Positions 15,011 to 15,863 of a DNA stretch of 15,863 nt are shown piece after piece. Numbering within the stretch: the first letter of the stretch is position 1; every line of letters begins with the position of its first letter. Made by a program: the position numbers and the translations under genes. The DNA comes from CAYSNP01 sp964432485 (lineage in GTDB: Bacteria > Bacillota > Clostridia > Christensenellales > DTU072), in NCBI GenBank assembly GCA_964432485.1, contig CAYSNP010000040.1, positions 1 to 15,863 of the forward strand, in the 5' to 3' direction. The notes under the pieces were generated by a model. It searched no databases. It was not told the DNA's origin and saw only the letters and a list, made by a program, of their open reading frames with translations.

Positions 15011-15766
15011 CTAACTGCAGTCTATCATAATCTTATCGGCAACTAAGGCAATAAGTTCACCGTTAGTAGGCTTGTCCTCTCTGCCATATAGCTGAACGCC
15101 AAAGATTTTATTGATATTTTCTATCTTGCCCTTAGACCAAGCCACTCCGATAGCATGTCTGATTGCACGCTCTACCTTGCTAGGGGTACTTTCATATTTC
15201 TTTGCTATGGCAGGATAAAGTATCTTAGTGATATTATTAATCATAGAAGGCTGCTCTACCGATTGCTTTACCGCTTCTTTTAAGAATCGAAACCCTTTTA
15301 CATGCACAGGAATGCCCGCAGTCATAAAGATATTGCTAAGTTTTTCCTCTATTTCTTTGGAGGTAAACCTTTTAACCATATATTCTTGAGGACGCTCGCC
15401 CGCAACAATATTAGCTATCCTTTGTTGCAGCTCTTCAAAGTTTATGGGCTTGGTAAAATAGCAAGTAGCTCCCAAAGCAATAGCTTGTTTTATAAAAGTT
15501 TCGTTAGTTAGGGAGCTGCAGACAATAATAGTTGGCGCAATCGACAGCTTTTTAAGTTGCACAATTAGGCTAAGCCCGTCTATATTGTCTAAAAGCAAAC
15601 CTAGAATCACAATATCAGGAAAGAGCTTCTTTGCCGCTTCTAACCCGATATCTCCTCTTTCTGCTACACCTACAATGTTAAGATTCTCAAGAGTTGATAA
15701 GCACTTGGTGATATCCTTAGTATATTGAGCATCTTTGTCAATGATTAATATTGTCTTCTTTGCCAT
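15011..15766 (-). CDS. spo0A: Spo0A-family response regulator lacking the phospho-acceptor aspartate
   Basis: Spo0A is the master regulator of sporulation entry, normally activated by phosphorylation of Asp56. The 251-residue protein has an N-terminal receiver (1 to about 120) and the C-terminal Spo0A effector domain. The latter is identified by GIPVHVKGFRFLKEAV, ITKILYPAIAKKYESTPSKV, ERAIRHAIGVAWSKGK, and KPTNGELIALVADK. The receiver aligns without gaps to the Bacillus numbering: Asp10 and Lys106 are kept, Ser occupies 84, but position 11 is Lys instead of Asp and position 56 is Gly (codon at 15599-15601) in PDIVILGLLLDNIDG. Phosphorylation at the normal site is therefore impossible, while the DNA-binding helices look intact. 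It may be constitutively active, controlled by other means, or decaying in a non-sporulating lineage. AGGAGG precedes the ATG. Confidence 0.9.
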   Translation of the reverse strand: MAKKTILIIDKDAQYTKDITKCLSTLENLNIVGVAERGDIGLEAAKKLFPDIVILGLLLDNIDGLSLIVQLKKLSIAPTIIVCSSLTNETFIKQAIALGATCYFTKPINFEELQQRIANIVAGERPQEYMVKRFTSKEIEEKLSNIFMTAGIPVHVKGFRFLKEAVKQSVEQPSMINNITKILYPAIAKKYESTPSKVERAIRHAIGVAWSKGKIENINKIFGVQLYGREDKPTNGELIALVADKIMIDCS

Positions 15767-15863
15767 AACCTCCTCCTTTTTTTGGCTATTTTAAAAGACC
15801 AAAAAGCCTTTTTAATCTACAATTAAAATTAATATAGCTGATAAAAAATTAAGATTATACAAA
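15767..15863 (-). promoter_or_regulatory. spo0A upstream region with leader hairpin
   Basis: This AT-rich stretch contains the AGGAGG ribosome binding site of spo0A. Just above it, TTTTTGG and CCAAAAA (15779-15785 and 15799-15805) can form a seven-pair stem around a 13-base loop. On the minus strand a TATAAT (15854-15859) lies at the window edge and may be the -10 box, with its -35 outside the window. I saw no TGTCGAA-type Spo0A box here. Confidence 0.35.

Overview
The window looks like a chromosomal segment of a low-to-moderate-GC anaerobic Firmicute of the Clostridia type. The main reason is a Spo0A-family sporulation regulator at the right end. Clear AGGAGG-type ribosome binding sites, an inositol-catabolic operon with firmicute-style gene content, and intrinsic terminators with T runs agree with this. 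The genus cannot be read from the sequence. No RNA genes, insertion sequences or CRISPR arrays are visible.

Region 1 (1-7605, minus strand) is an inositol catabolism operon read right to left. It runs from a sigma-A-like promoter (7565-7593) through a GPH-family sugar symporter, iolC, iolB, iolD, iolE and iolG, then a 144-residue beta-rich protein, then the start of a PHP-domain metallohydrolase cut by the window edge. Genes overlap by 4-8 bases or sit within 12 bases of each other. The products would import inositol and carry it through inosose, the trione and 5-deoxyglucuronate to 5-dehydro-2-deoxygluconate phosphate. The last two steps (IolJ-type aldolase, IolA) are not seen here. The two distal genes look like a CehA-type protein split into its N-terminal domain and its PHP catalytic domain.

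Region 2 (7648-11063, minus strand) is a three-gene unit: a long SDR oxidoreductase with a C-terminal zinc-ribbon-like region, a TetR-family repressor, and a second SDR-like protein. It has its own promoter and a strong terminator.

Region 3 (11118-14991, plus strand) is divergent from region 2 and is the most unusual part. An FGGY carbohydrate kinase gene stops after about 320 residues and lacks most of its ATP-binding C-terminal domain. Two bases later comes a frame of 917 codons that encodes a 2-hydroxyacid dehydrogenase, two nearly identical SCP2 (sterol carrier protein 2) domains, and a complete class II aldolase in one polypeptide. The kinase 3' end and the dehydrogenase N-terminus both appear to be missing, as if a deletion joined two adjacent genes. 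Before that event the locus would have encoded a kinase, dehydrogenase and aldolase set for an unidentified sugar or sugar acid.

Region 4 (15011-15863, minus strand) is a Spo0A homologue with an intact-looking DNA-binding domain. Glycine replaces the phospho-accepting aspartate at position 56 and lysine replaces one acidic-pocket residue (position 11), so it may act without phosphorylation or be degenerating.
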